Of a stretch of DNA of 64,000 bases, positions 8,200 through 16,854 are shown in pieces. Made by a program: the position numbers and the translations under genes. The notes beneath the pieces are model-generated. The model was not told the DNA's origin and made no database searches. It saw nothing but the letters and a program-made list of their open reading frames with translations. The stretch is from Amycolatopsis vancoresmycina (GTDB lineage: Bacteria; Actinomycetota; Actinomycetes; Mycobacteriales; Pseudonocardiaceae), in assembly GCF_000716785.1 (NCBI RefSeq), contig NZ_JNYY01000005.1:372001-436000 (forward strand), given 5' to 3'. Numbering within the stretch: the stretch's first letter is position 1; every line of letters starts with the position of its first letter.

Positions 8200-8444
8200 G
8201 TCCTCCGCATTTCCTTTGTCGAACTCTGCCTTGTCAGCAGCGTCTGTCGCCACACCCGTGATCAACCTGAGCACTAGTGCCGGTTGGGGTGTTGCGTGGC
8301 ACACTGGTGCCCGGCTCCCAAGACCGTGAATTCACGAGCGCGCAGGATCCGGGCGCGATAAGTGCGCCGACTTGACAGTGTACGCATGTCGTGTCGCGAC
8401 CCCCAAACCGGGGGTGACCATGGTAAGCGAACGGGCGACACCGG
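8200..8444 (-). promoter_or_regulatory. infA upstream region with putative promoter
   Basis: On the minus strand TTGGGG (8401-8406) and TACACT (8377-8382) lie 18 bp apart and could form the infA promoter, giving a leader of about 170 nt. No gene is evident in this stretch. Confidence 0.4.
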
Positions 8445-8488
8445 TCGTGAGTGGTAAGGAGGGTTCTAACCCGCCTTACCACTCACGA
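8445..8488 (-). terminator. Hairpin after map, member 2 of the three-copy family
   Basis: The 21-nt arms (8445-8465 and 8468-8488) surround CT and start TCGTGAGTGG, with one A/G mismatch in the stem. It lies 15 bp past the map stop and separates the secY-adk-map unit from infA. It differs from the copy at 33155 by a single base in the arms plus the two-base loop. Confidence 0.75.
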
Positions 8489-8503
8489 GGGTGTTTGCGC
8501 AGG

Positions 8504-9280
8504 TCAGGAGTCTTCTGGGGCGGTGAGCACCCAGGGGCCGTCTTCGGTGATCGCCACCGTGTGCTCCCAGTGGGCCGCGCGGGAGCCGTCGGCCGTGACG
8601 ACCGTCCAGCCGTCGTCCAGCTCGCGGGTCTCGCCGCCACCGCCGGTCAGCATCGGCTCGATCGCCAGGGCCATACCCGGCTTGAGCCGCGGGCCCTTGC
8701 CCGGCTTGCCGACGTTCGGCAGGAACGGGTCCATGTGCATCTGGCGGCCGATGCCGTGGCCGCCGTACTCGACGATCATCCCGTACTCGATGCCGTCGTC
8801 GCGGCCCGCGCGCTCAGCGGCGGACTGGACGGCGAAGGAGATGTCGGTCAGCCGGCCGCCGGGGGTGACCGCCTCGATGCCGGCCCACATCGCCGCCTCG
8901 GTCGCCGCGGACAGCGCGAGGTCGGCGTCGGCGACCCCGCCGATGGCCAGCGTGACGGCGGAGTCGCCGTGCCAGCCGTCGAGGATCGCGCCGCAGTCGA
9001 CGGAGATGATGTCGCCGTCGGCCAGCACCTGGGTCTTCGCCGGGATGCCGTGGACGATCTGCTCGTTCACCGACGCGCAGATCGACGCCGGGAAGCCGTG
9101 GTAGCCCTTGAACGACGGCACCGCGCCGGCGTCCCGGATCGTCTGCTCGGCCAGCTCGTCGAGCTCGGCGGTGCTGACCCCCGGCTTCGCCGCGGCGCGG
9201 ACCGCGGCGAGCGTGCGGGCGACGACCAGGCCGGCCGCCCGCATCGCCTGCAGCTCGTCCGGGGTCTTGACCTCGATCAT
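8504..9280 (-). CDS. map: Methionine aminopeptidase type I
   Basis: The enzyme removes the initiator Met from nascent proteins. The pita-bread fold metal ligands are visible: DGWHGDSAVT (two-metal Asp pair region), YGGHGIGRQMH (His) and the C-terminal Glu pair (MALAIEPM, GSRAAHWEHTVAI). From ATG 9280 (MIEVKTPDELQAMR) it is 258 aa. GTG codons at 9298 and 9328 are in frame, and the latter overlaps the adk stop as GTGA. No start has a well-spaced ribosome site, so the first 16 residues are uncertain. Confidence 0.93.
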   Translation of the reverse strand: MIEVKTPDELQAMRAAGLVVARTLAAVRAAAKPGVSTAELDELAEQTIRDAGAVPSFKGYHGFPASICASVNEQIVHGIPAKTQVLADGDIISVDCGAILDGWHGDSAVTLAIGGVADADLALSAATEAAMWAGIEAVTPGGRLTDISFAVQSAAERAGRDDGIEYGMIVEYGGHGIGRQMHMDPFLPNVGKPGKGPRLKPGMALAIEPMLTGGGGETRELDDGWTVVTADGSRAAHWEHTVAITEDGPWVLTAPEDS

Positions 9281-9324
9281 GCGCCCGCGCCGGAGCACTT
9301 GCAGAACACGCAGCCCTCCGAGGT

Positions 9325-9879
9325 TCACGTGCGGTCGCGCAGGGCGGCCAGTACCCGCCCGGAGATCTCGTCGACGCTGCCGACGCCGTCGACGGTCCGC
9401 AGGATGTCGGCGTAGTACTCCAGCAGCGGCGCGGTGTCCGAGACGTAGATCTGCTGACGGCGGCGGATGACCTCTTCGGTGTCGTCCGCGCGGCCGCGCG
9501 ACATGAGCCGGGCCACGACGACGTCCTCCGGGACCTGCAGCTGGATCACCGCGTCGAGCGAGACGTCCGAGTCGCCCAGGATCTCGCCGAGGACCTCGGC
9601 CTGCTTCGTGTTGCGGGGGAAGCCGTCGAGCAGGAAGCCGATCTTGGCGTCCGGCTCGGCGAGCCGCTCGCGGACCATTTCGTTGGTCACCGAGTCGGGC
9701 ACGAGCTCACCCGAGTCCAGGTAGCGCTTCGCCTCCTGCCCCAGCGGGGTCTCCTGGCCGACGTGCGCGCGGAACAGGTCACCGGTGGAGATGTGCGGGA
9801 TGCGCAGCTGCTCGGACAGGGCCACCGCCTGCGTGCCCTTGCCCGCACCGGGCGGGCCGACGAGAACCAGGCGCGTCAC
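9325..9879 (-). CDS. adk: Adenylate kinase
   Basis: It catalyses ATP + AMP to 2 ADP. The product is 184 aa from GTG 9879 (VTRLVLVGPPGAGKGTQ). The P-loop GPPGAGKGT, the AMP site (STGDLFR) and LLDGFPR are present. The short form lacks the zinc LID domain, as usual in actinobacteria. The start overlaps the secY stop as GTGA, so it is coupled to secY. Confidence 0.97.
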   Translation of the reverse strand: MTRLVLVGPPGAGKGTQAVALSEQLRIPHISTGDLFRAHVGQETPLGQEAKRYLDSGELVPDSVTNEMVRERLAEPDAKIGFLLDGFPRNTKQAEVLGEILGDSDVSLDAVIQLQVPEDVVVARLMSRGRADDTEEVIRRRQQIYVSDTAPLLEYYADILRTVDGVGSVDEISGRVLAALRDRT

Positions 9880-11183
9880 TTCAAGAACCCTTCGTAGTTG
9901 CGCTGCATCAGCTGGCTTTCGATCTGCTTCACGGTGTCGAGGCCGACACCGACCATGATCAGCACAGCCGTGCCACCGAACGGGAAGTTCTGGTTGTTCC
10001 CGCTCCCGGTCACCGACAGGAAGAAGTTCGGAAGGATCGCGATGATGCCCAGGTACAGCGAGCCCGGCAGGGTGATCCGGCCGAGGACGAAGCTGAGGTA
10101 CTCGGCGGTCGGGCGGCCGGGGCGGATGCCCGGGATGAAGCCACCGAACTTCTTCATCTCTTCCGCACGCTCGTCCACGTTGAACGTGATCGTGATGTAG
10201 AAGTACGTGAAGAAGATGATCAGGCCGAAGTACAGCGCGATGTGCACCCAGCTGGACTGGTTCACGATGTAGTTCTTGATGAAGACCTGCCAGCCGGAGT
10301 TGCTGTTCTGGTCGCCGACGAGGCGGCTGATCAGGTCCGGCAGGTACAGCAGGGACGACGCGAAGATGACCGGGATGACACCGGCCTGGTTGACCTTGAT
10401 CGGCAGGTACGTCGACGTGCCGCCGTACATCCGGCGGCCGATCATGCGCTTGGCGTACTGCACCGGGATCCGGCGCTGCCCCTGCTCGACGAAGATGACG
10501 CTGGCGATGATCACCAGGCCGAAGACGCAGACGATCGCCAGGCCGAGGCCACCAGCGTTGCTGAGGATGTTGCCGCCCTCGACCGGGATGCGGGCCGCGA
10601 TGTTCAGGAAGATCAGGACCGACATGCCGTTGCCGACGCCGCGCTCGGTGATCAGCTCGCCCAGCCACATCATGACGGCGGTGCCCGCGGTCATCGTGAT
10701 GACGATGATGGCCAGCGAGTAGACGCTGTTGTCCGGGATGATCGGCGACTGGCAGTCGGGGAAGAGCTGCTTGCGGTCCGCGAGCGCGACCACACCGGTG
10801 GCCTGCAGGATCGCCAGCGCGACCGTCAGGTACCGGGTGTACTGGGTCAGCTTGCCCTGGCCGGACTGCCCTTCCTTCTTCAGCTCCTCGAACCGCGGGA
10901 TGACCACGGTGAGCAGCTGGATGATGATGCTCGCCGTGATGTACGGCATGATGCCGGTCGAGAAGAGCGACAGCTGCAGCAGCGCACCACCGCTGAACAG
11001 GTTCAGCAGCTGGTAGACGCCCTCCTGCTGCGCCTGGGAGCTACAAGCCTGTACGGCACCGTACGAGATGCCGGGCGCCGGAATGGTCGCACCGATTCGG
11101 TAAACCGCGACGATGGCTAGCGTGAACAGGATCTTCTTGCGTAGATCCGGCGTCGCGAGAGCCGAGCGGAAGGCGCTGAGCAC
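9876..11183 (-). CDS. secY: Preprotein translocase subunit SecY
   Basis: The product is 435 aa from GTG 11183 with an ideal GAGGAGGT 7 nt upstream. The ten expected membrane helices are present and the plug region PAPGISY is near residue 35. It forms the SecYEG channel. The in-frame extension upstream to 11438 lacks family similarity. Unlike the textbook spc operon, it is separated from rplO by a terminator and another gene. Confidence 0.97.
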   Translation of the reverse strand: MLSAFRSALATPDLRKKILFTLAIVAVYRIGATIPAPGISYGAVQACSSQAQQEGVYQLLNLFSGGALLQLSLFSTGIMPYITASIIIQLLTVVIPRFEELKKEGQSGQGKLTQYTRYLTVALAILQATGVVALADRKQLFPDCQSPIIPDNSVYSLAIIVITMTAGTAVMMWLGELITERGVGNGMSVLIFLNIAARIPVEGGNILSNAGGLGLAIVCVFGLVIIASVIFVEQGQRRIPVQYAKRMIGRRMYGGTSTYLPIKVNQAGVIPVIFASSLLYLPDLISRLVGDQNSNSGWQVFIKNYIVNQSSWVHIALYFGLIIFFTYFYITITFNVDERAEEMKKFGGFIPGIRPGRPTAEYLSFVLGRITLPGSLYLGIIAILPNFFLSVTGSGNNQNFPFGGTAVLIMVGVGLDTVKQIESQLMQRNYEGFLK

Positions 11184-11448
11184 GCGGGGGACCTCCTCGG
11201 CGTCGTCGGCTGTCCTAACCGACGATCGGCTTGGCCGGCACGGGGCCGGCAGGAACACAGCACTACTGGCACGCAAGCCAGGAACGCTTCGGGGCACACT
11301 CGTCCCGAAGCGTGTCGCCGACTCTAACAGCTTCACCGGGCGTGTCCGCAGTCCGTGTGGGTTTTCCGTACCAAGGTTGCTCCGGCGGGTTGATCCACAT
11401 CGCCGTCTTGGCGGTATTGCTTGACAGATGTGGATCAAGTGCCGACCG
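11184..11448 (-). promoter_or_regulatory. secY leader with two inverted repeats
   Basis: The 265-bp gap upstream of secY has no supported gene. It holds a perfect 10-bp inverted repeat ACGCTTCGGG at 11284-11293/11304-11313. It also holds a perfect 11-bp inverted repeat TTGATCCACAT at 11390-11400/11428-11438, 11 bp past the upstream gene stop. The second may terminate the upstream gene; the first could control secY. Confidence 0.45.
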
Positions 11449-12510
11449 TCAGGGACCCCGGTCGGCGGGCTCTTCCGGCTCGTCGGGCGGCAGGACGGTG
11501 ATCGCGACGCCTGAGGGTGGCGTGGGGGTGTCGGCGTAGGCGACGGCCGGATCGGCCCAGCCGGGCCGCCGGCCGGGGAGGCAGGCCAGCACCGCGGCGG
11601 CCGCCGCGGCGACGACCCCGCCGATCAGCAGCCACATCCCGGGGGCGAGGGTGACGTCGAGGTTCTCGCCGCCGGTGGAGACGGACCACCCGATGCCGTC
11701 CATGCCGACGGTGACGACCACCCCGGCGGCGAAGACGGCCCCGCCGGCGACCACCCACCGCCCGCGGTCCGGCCGCAGGAAGGCGAGGAGAGCCCCGGCG
11801 ACCAGCACCGCGACGGCGAGGAGCAGCGGGACGCCGACGGGCGAGCCGGTCTGCTCGGCGACCTCCTGGCCGGGCACGTCGAAGGAGCTGCCCCACGCGG
11901 TTTCGGTGACGGTCAGCTGGGCGTCGAGGAACCGCTGGACCGGGCCGAAGCTCTGCCGGATCCGGAAGAGGGGCAGGAAGGCCCCGAGGGCGGTCATGAG
12001 AGCGGCGACGAGGGCGAGGAGGGGCGGGAGGAGACGCGGGACGGGGTTGGGAGCCGGGGAGGCGGTTTGCGGCGGCTCAGGGGCCGGTGGAGGGGCGGCG
12101 GGGGTACCGGGGAGGTGCGCGACGGGGAACGGGAGCTGCGCGGCGGGCTGGAGGGGTGCGGGCGGCTCGGGCTGCGGTGGTGCGCCCGCTCCCGGCTCGG
12201 GACCTGCGGGACGTGGGGCCTCGACGGGGAAGCTCAGCGGCTCACCAGGCTGCGGCACGTCGACAGCGCCCGGCTCCGGACCCACAGCCCTCGGAACCTC
12301 CACGGGAAAGCTCAACGGCTCACCAGGCTGCGGCACATCGACAGAATCCCGCGCCCCGGCACCCGGCTCCGGACCCGCGGGCCGTGGGGCCTCCACGGGG
12401 AAGCTCAGCGGCGACTCCGCGGCGTCGGGCGGCGATCCCACCTGATCGGGTGGCTTCTGCGACGGTCTGTCCACCTCTTGATCCTGCGTCGGGCTCCCCC
12501 GCCGCGGCAA
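11449..12510 (-). CDS. Pro-rich repeat membrane protein inserted in the spc region
   Basis: The product is 353 aa from ATG 12510. Residues 1 to about 165 are Pro-rich and cytoplasmic, with three copies of PLSFPVE(A/V)PR followed by GPEPGA. Four membrane helices follow: LLPPLLALVAALMTALGAFL, VPLLLAVAVLVAGALLAFL, WVVAGGAVFAAGVVVTVG and GMWLLIGGVVAAAAAAVLAC. The region between helices 1 and 2 (about 60 residues) is probably extracytoplasmic. I do not recognise a family. It lies between rplO (after a terminator) and secY, so it may be transcribed alone or with secY. Confidence 0.6.
   Translation of the reverse strand: MPRRGSPTQDQEVDRPSQKPPDQVGSPPDAAESPLSFPVEAPRPAGPEPGAGARDSVDVPQPGEPLSFPVEVPRAVGPEPGAVDVPQPGEPLSFPVEAPRPAGPEPGAGAPPQPEPPAPLQPAAQLPFPVAHLPGTPAAPPPAPEPPQTASPAPNPVPRLLPPLLALVAALMTALGAFLPLFRIRQSFGPVQRFLDAQLTVTETAWGSSFDVPGQEVAEQTGSPVGVPLLLAVAVLVAGALLAFLRPDRGRWVVAGGAVFAAGVVVTVGMDGIGWSVSTGGENLDVTLAPGMWLLIGGVVAAAAAAVLACLPGRRPGWADPAVAYADTPTPPSGVAITVLPPDEPEEPADRGP
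12190..12420 (-). repeat. Three tandem coding repeats (PLSFPVE)
   Basis: Three copies of a unit encoding PLSFPVE(A/V)PR...GPEPGA with period of about 78-93 bp lie inside the membrane protein gene at 11449-12510. The copies are nearly identical at the DNA level, suggesting recent duplication. Confidence 0.65.
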
Positions 12511-12541
12511 GGAATCCGGCCGGCCAACTGCACCCCGGACG

Positions 12542-12579
12542 CCGGAAGGCCCGCCTGGCGGACCAGGCGGGCCTTCCGG
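12542..12579 (-). terminator. Strong hairpin terminator after rplO
   Basis: Perfect 17-bp arms (12542-12558 and 12563-12579, starting CCGGAAGGCC) surround a 4-nt loop 12 bp past the rplO stop. It should end the S10-spc transcript. Confidence 0.8.
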
Positions 12580-12591
12580 TTACTGCGAACT

Positions 12592-13038
12592 TCAGTTGGC
12601 GGTGGCGGAGCCACCGGCCGCTTCGAGCTTCTCCTTGGCCGAACCCGAGAACGCGTCCGCCGTGACGTCCAGCTTGACGCCGTTCACGTCGCCGTTGCCG
12701 AGGACCTTGACCAGCTTGCCCTTGCGGACCAGGCCGGCCTGGGCGAGCTCTTCGGCGCCGATCTTGCCGCCGTCCGGGAAGACGCGGGCGATGTCGCCCA
12801 CGTTCACCGGCTGGTACTCGGTGCGGAAGCGGTTCTTGAAGCCGCGGAGCTTCGGGAGCCGCATCTGGATGGGCATCTGCCCACCCTCGAACCGGGCCGG
12901 CACGTTCTTCCGGGCCTTGGTGCCCTTCGTACCGCGGCCGGCCGTCTTGCCCTTCGAACCCTCACCACGGCCCACGCGGATCTTGTCGCGCTTGGCGCCC
13001 GGAGCCGGACGCAGGTGGTGGATCTTGATGGCCGTCAT
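12592..13038 (-). CDS. rplO: 50S ribosomal protein L15
   Basis: The product is 148 aa. The Gly/Lys-rich N-terminus (RVGRGEGSKGKTAGRGTKG) and the L15e/L18e-type C-terminal domain are complete. It overlaps rpmD by four bases and is the last gene before the terminator. Confidence 0.98.
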   Translation of the reverse strand: MTAIKIHHLRPAPGAKRDKIRVGRGEGSKGKTAGRGTKGTKARKNVPARFEGGQMPIQMRLPKLRGFKNRFRTEYQPVNVGDIARVFPDGGKIGAEELAQAGLVRKGKLVKVLGNGDVNGVKLDVTADAFSGSAKEKLEAAGGSATAN

Positions 13039-13220
13039 GCCTGAACCTCCTCGACCTCCACCAGGTGGCGGACGGTGTGGATCAGGCCGCGCACCTGGGG
13101 GGTGTCTTCACGCACGACGCTCTGGCGGATCTTGCGCAGCCCGAGGGTGCGCAGCGACTCGCGGTGAGCGTGCTTCGTGCCGATCTTGCTCTTGACCTGG
13201 GTGACCTTGAGCTGAGCCAT
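13035..13220 (-). CDS. rpmD: 50S ribosomal protein L30
   Basis: The product is 61 aa, opening MAQLKVTQVKSKIGTKHAHR, the normal length for bacterial L30. It lies 1 bp after rpsE and overlaps rplO. Confidence 0.97.
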   Translation of the reverse strand: MAQLKVTQVKSKIGTKHAHRESLRTLGLRKIRQSVVREDTPQVRGLIHTVRHLVEVEEVQA

Positions 13221-13221
13221 G

Positions 13222-13866
13222 TCAGACCCCCTGGCCCGCGCGCTGGCGCAGCATCCGGGCCGGAGCGACGTCCTCGAGCGGGAGACCGCGGCGGGCCGCG
13301 ACCTCTTCGGGACGCTGCAGGCCCTTCAGGGCCGCCACGGTCGCGTGCACGATGTTGATCGCGTTGTCGGAGCCGAGCGACTTCGACAGCACGTCGTGGA
13401 CACCCGCGCACTCCAGCACCGCGCGCACCGGGCCACCGGCGATGACGCCGGTACCGGCGGACGCCGGACGGAGCAGCACGACACCGGCGGCCTCCTCACC
13501 CTGGATCGGGTGCGGGATGGTGCCGCCGACGCGGGGAACGCGGAAGAAGTTCTTCTTCGCTTCCTCGACGCCCTTGGCGATGGCCGCGGGAACTTCCTTG
13601 GCCTTGCCGTAGCCGACGCCGACCTGACCGTCGCCGTCGCCGACGACCACCAGGGCGGTGAAGCTGAAGCGACGACCACCCTTGACGACCTTGGCGACGC
13701 GGTTGATCGTCACGACCTTCTCGAGGTGCGGGGTCTTGTCCTGGGCCGCCCCGCCACGGCCGCTGTCGCGCCGGTCGCGGCGGTCGCGACGGTCACCGCG
13801 GTCGTTGCCGCCCTGCCCGCCGGGTCCACCCTGGCCGCCGCCGAATTGCCGTGTACGTCCCGGCAT
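13222..13866 (-). CDS. rpsE: 30S ribosomal protein S5
   Basis: The product is 214 aa. An Arg/Asp/Gly-rich extension (about residues 1-45, RGDRRDRRDRRD) precedes the S5 RNA-binding domain (LEKVVTINRVAKVVKGGRRF) and C-terminal domain. The extension is typical of actinobacteria. S5 acts in decoding accuracy. Confidence 0.98.
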   Translation of the reverse strand: MPGRTRQFGGGQGGPGGQGGNDRGDRRDRRDRRDSGRGGAAQDKTPHLEKVVTINRVAKVVKGGRRFSFTALVVVGDGDGQVGVGYGKAKEVPAAIAKGVEEAKKNFFRVPRVGGTIPHPIQGEEAAGVVLLRPASAGTGVIAGGPVRAVLECAGVHDVLSKSLGSDNAINIVHATVAALKGLQRPEEVAARRGLPLEDVAPARMLRQRAGQGV

Positions 13867-13900
13867 CAGGCTTTCCTTCCGTTAACAAGCTTCTGCATCG

Positions 13901-14299
13901 TCAGAACTCCAACCCCGCCTCACGGGCGGCGTCGGCGAGCGCGGCGATGCGGCCGTGGTAGGCGTTGCCCCCACGGTCGAACACCACAGCCGAGATCCCG
14001 GCGTTCTTGGCCCGCTCGGCGACGAGGGCCCCGACCTTGGCGGCCTTGGCCTTCTTGTCGCCGTCGACCGCCCGGACGTCCGCCTCGAGGGTGGACGCCG
14101 ACACCAGCGTGTGGCCGGCCAGGTCGTCGATCACCTGCACGGCGATGTGCCGCGAGGACCGCTTGACGACCAGGCGCGGGCGCTGCTCGGTGCCCGAGAC
14201 CTTCTTGCGGAGCCGGAAGTGCCGACGGGCCTTCGCGACGCGGCGGCGGGTCGAGATGTCCTTGCCCACCGGCTTGCGCTTCGTAGTCGTGTCGCTCAT
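13901..14299 (-). CDS. rplR: 50S ribosomal protein L18
   Basis: The product is 132 aa from ATG 14299 (MSDTTTKRKPVGKD); an alternative GTG at 14305 would overlap the rplF stop. The conserved RPRLVVKRSSRHIAVQVIDD and C-terminal FDRGGNAYHGRIAALADAAR segments bind 5S rRNA. Confidence 0.97.
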   Translation of the reverse strand: MSDTTTKRKPVGKDISTRRRVAKARRHFRLRKKVSGTEQRPRLVVKRSSRHIAVQVIDDLAGHTLVSASTLEADVRAVDGDKKAKAAKVGALVAERAKNAGISAVVFDRGGNAYHGRIAALADAAREAGLEF

Positions 14300-14301
14300 G
14301 A

Positions 14302-14841
14302 TCACTTACCCGTCTTTCCGACCTTGCGGCGGATCTTCTCACCCTCGTAGCGCAGGCCCTTGCCCTTGTACGGGTCCGGGCGACGCAGCTTGCGGATGAC
14401 GGCCGAGATCTGGCCGACCTTCTGCTTGTCGATGCCCGAGACCGAGAACCGGGTCGGGGTCTCCACCTTGAAGGTGATGCCCTCCGGGGCCTCGATCTTG
14501 ACCGGGTGCGAGTAGCCCAGGGCGAACTCGAGGTCCGCGCCCTTGGCCTGCACGCGGTAACCCACGCCGTGAATTTCCATCTTCTTCTCGTAGCCGGCGG
14601 TGACGCCGACGACGAGGTTGTTCACCAGCGTGCGGGTGAGCCCGTGCAGCGCCTTGGAGGTGCGCTCGTCGTCCGGGCGCTTCACCAGCAGCGTGCCGTC
14701 CTCGTCGCGCTCGACGGTGATCGGCTCGGCGACGGTGTGCTCGAGGGTGCCCTTCGGCCCCTTGACCTTGATCAGCTGACCGTCGATGGTCACCTCGACC
14801 CCGGAAGGGACGGCGACCGGCAGCTTTCCGATGCGTGACAT
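14302..14841 (-). CDS. rplF: 50S ribosomal protein L6
   Basis: The product is 179 aa from ATG 14841 (MSRIGKLPVAVPSGVEV). The two repeated L6 folds are complete, ending DPYKGKGLRYEGEKIRRKVG. The in-frame extension upstream overlaps rpsH and is discarded. Confidence 0.98.
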   Translation of the reverse strand: MSRIGKLPVAVPSGVEVTIDGQLIKVKGPKGTLEHTVAEPITVERDEDGTLLVKRPDDERTSKALHGLTRTLVNNLVVGVTAGYEKKMEIHGVGYRVQAKGADLEFALGYSHPVKIEAPEGITFKVETPTRFSVSGIDKQKVGQISAVIRKLRRPDPYKGKGLRYEGEKIRRKVGKTGK

Positions 14842-14857
14842 GCCTGTTCCCCTTCCC

Positions 14858-15256
14858 TTACCAGACGTAGGCGAGGACTTCGCCGCCCACGCTGTTGCGC
14901 TTGGCCTGCCGGTCCGTCTGCAGGCCGCCGGACGTCGAAATGATCGCGATGCCCAGACCGCCGAGGACCGACGGCAGTTCGGTGGACTTTGCGTAGACCC
15001 GCAGACCGGGCTTGGAGACGCGCCGCAGGCCGGCGATGCTCCGCTCACGGTTGGGGCCGTACTTGAGCTCGACGACGAGGTTCTTGTGCTTCTCGCCCGG
15101 CTCGTCGTGGTAACCCGCGATGTAGCCCTCGCGCTTGAGGATCTCGGCGATGTTCGCCTTGAGCTTCGAGTGCGGGAGCTTGACCTCGTCGTGGTACGCC
15201 GAGTTCGCGTTGCGCAGACGCGTCAAGAAGTCTGCGATGGGGTCGGTCATCGTCAT
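14858..15256 (-). CDS. rpsH: 30S ribosomal protein S8
   Basis: The product is 132 aa, opening MTMTDPIADFLTRLRNANSA, with the conserved C-terminal ISTSGGLQTDRQAK. It follows rpsZ after an 84-bp gap that holds a hairpin. Confidence 0.98.
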   Translation of the reverse strand: MTMTDPIADFLTRLRNANSAYHDEVKLPHSKLKANIAEILKREGYIAGYHDEPGEKHKNLVVELKYGPNRERSIAGLRRVSKPGLRVYAKSTELPSVLGGLGIAIISTSGGLQTDRQAKRNSVGGEVLAYVW

Positions 15257-15285
15257 GGTGACCTGTCAACCTTTCTCGCCTGGTT

Positions 15286-15308
15286 CCCCGCTCCCAGAAG
15301 GAGCGGGG
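15286..15308 (-). other. Hairpin between rpsZ and rpsH
   Basis: A perfect 9-bp stem CCCCGCTCC/GGAGCGGGG has a 5-nt loop in the rpsZ-rpsH gap of the spc operon. In E. coli S8 represses this region by binding its own mRNA. Whether this stem acts that way here is untested. Confidence 0.45.
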
Positions 15309-15340
15309 CCTGTGGCGAATCTGGAGTTAAAAAGAAGCTC

Positions 15341-15526
15341 TTACCAGCTGGACTTGCGGACGCCGGGCAGCTCGCCCGCGTGCGCCATCTCGCGAAGGCA
15401 GATCCGGCAGAGCCCGAACTTGCGGAACACGGCGTGCGGGCGGCCGCACCGCTGGCAGCGGGTGTAGGCGCGCACGGCGAACTTCGGCTTCTTCGCGGCC
15501 TTGTGGACCAGTGCTTTCTTGGCCAT
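15341..15526 (-). CDS. rpsZ: 30S ribosomal protein S14, zinc type
   Basis: The product is 61 aa with two CxxC pairs (Cys24/27 and Cys40/43), so it is the short zinc-binding form of S14. It lies 4 bp after rplE. Confidence 0.97.
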   Translation of the reverse strand: MAKKALVHKAAKKPKFAVRAYTRCQRCGRPHAVFRKFGLCRICLREMAHAGELPGVRKSSW

Positions 15527-15530
15527 CGGC

Positions 15531-16094
15531 TCAGTTCTCCTTGAACGGGAAGCCGAGCTTGCGCAGCAGCGCCCGGCCCTCGTCGTCGTTCGTGGCGGTC
15601 GTGACGACGGTGACGTCCATGCCGCGGGGGCGGTCGATGGAGTCGGGGTCGATCTCGTGGAACATCGACTGCTCGTTGAGACCGAACGTGTAGTTGCCGT
15701 GGCCGTCGAACTGCTTCGGCGAAAGCCCGCGGAAGTCGCGGATACGCGGCAGCGCGATGGTCAGCAGCCGGTCGAGGAACTCCCACATCCGGTCGCCGCG
15801 CAGCGTGACGCGCGCGCCGATCGGCTGGCCCTCGCGCAGCTTGAACTGCGCGATGGACTTGCGGGCCTTCCGGACCTCCGGCTTCTGGCCGGTGATCGCG
15901 GCGAGGTCGCGGACCGCGCCCTCGATCAGCTTGCTGTCGCGGGCGGCGTCGCCGACGCCCATGTTCACGACGACCTTCACGACGCCCGGGATCTGGTGGA
16001 CGTTGGCGAAGGAGAACTCAGCCTGCAGCTGGCCCTTGATTTCCTCGCGGTAGCGCACCTTGAGGCGCGGCGAGGTCTTCTCTGCGGTGGTCAT
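15531..16094 (-). CDS. rplE: 50S ribosomal protein L5
   Basis: The product is 187 aa, with the conserved NMGVGDAARDSKLIEGA and LPRIRDFRGLSPKQFDGHGN segments. It binds 5S rRNA and contacts the P-site tRNA. It overlaps rplX by one base. Confidence 0.98.
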   Translation of the reverse strand: MTTAEKTSPRLKVRYREEIKGQLQAEFSFANVHQIPGVVKVVVNMGVGDAARDSKLIEGAVRDLAAITGQKPEVRKARKSIAQFKLREGQPIGARVTLRGDRMWEFLDRLLTIALPRIRDFRGLSPKQFDGHGNYTFGLNEQSMFHEIDPDSIDRPRGMDVTVVTTATNDDEGRALLRKLGFPFKEN

Positions 16095-16408
16095 CAGATG
16101 TCCTTACCGTTCCGGCGCGAGATCCGGACCTTCTTGCCGTCCTCGCCGATGCGGTAACCCACCCGGGACGGCTTGCCGTCCGAGTCGACGACCATCACGT
16201 TCGAGACGTGGATGGGCGCCTCCTGCGTGACGATGCCGCCGGACTGCGCGCCGCGCTGGGTCTGGCTGATCCGCGTGTGCTTCTTGATCCGGTTCACGCC
16301 CTCGACCAGCACGCGCTCGCGCTCCGGGTAAGCCTGGATGACCTTGCCCTTGGCGCCCTTGTCCTTGCCGGCGATGACGACGACCGTGTCGCCCTTCTTC
16401 ACCTTCAT
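16094..16408 (-). CDS. rplX: 50S ribosomal protein L24
   Basis: The product is 104 aa from ATG 16408 (MKVKKGDTVVVIAGKDKGAK), sharing a base with the rplN stop. A GTG three bases earlier is possible. The KOW motif is at the N-terminus. Confidence 0.97.
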   Translation of the reverse strand: MKVKKGDTVVVIAGKDKGAKGKVIQAYPERERVLVEGVNRIKKHTRISQTQRGAQSGGIVTQEAPIHVSNVMVVDSDGKPSRVGYRIGEDGKKVRISRRNGKDI

Positions 16409-16776
16409 CACAGCACCTCCGGCGCGAGCGAAATGATCTTCATGAACTTTCGGTCGCGCAGCTCGCGGCCCACCGGGCCGAAGATGCGGGTGCCGCGGGG
16501 CTCGTTGTCGTTCTTGATGAGCACGGCGGCGTTCTCGTCGAACCGGATGTAGGAACCGTCCGGACGACGGCGCTCCTTGACCGTGCGGACGATGACGGCC
16601 TTGACGACGTCGCCCTTCTTCACCCCGGCGGCCGGGATGGCGTCCTTCACGGTGGCGACGATGATGTCGCCGATGCCGGCGTAGCGCCGCCCGGAGCCAC
16701 CGAGAACCCGGATGCAGAGGATTTCCTTCGCACCCGTGTTGTCGGCTACCCGAAGCCGCGACTCCTGCTGGATCAC
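16408..16776 (-). CDS. rplN: 50S ribosomal protein L14
   Basis: The product is 122 aa, opening MIQQESRLRVADNTGAKEIL, the standard length. A 78-bp gap separates it from rpsQ and may hold the spc promoter or processing site. Confidence 0.98.
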   Translation of the reverse strand: MIQQESRLRVADNTGAKEILCIRVLGGSGRRYAGIGDIIVATVKDAIPAAGVKKGDVVKAVIVRTVKERRRPDGSYIRFDENAAVLIKNDNEPRGTRIFGPVGRELRDRKFMKIISLAPEVL

Positions 16777-16854
16777 GTCTACTCCTGTATGTCGCGCCGG
16801 TTCTCGCGGGGGACCCGCGAGCCTTGCGGAACTAAGAACTCCGAAGAGCCCTGC

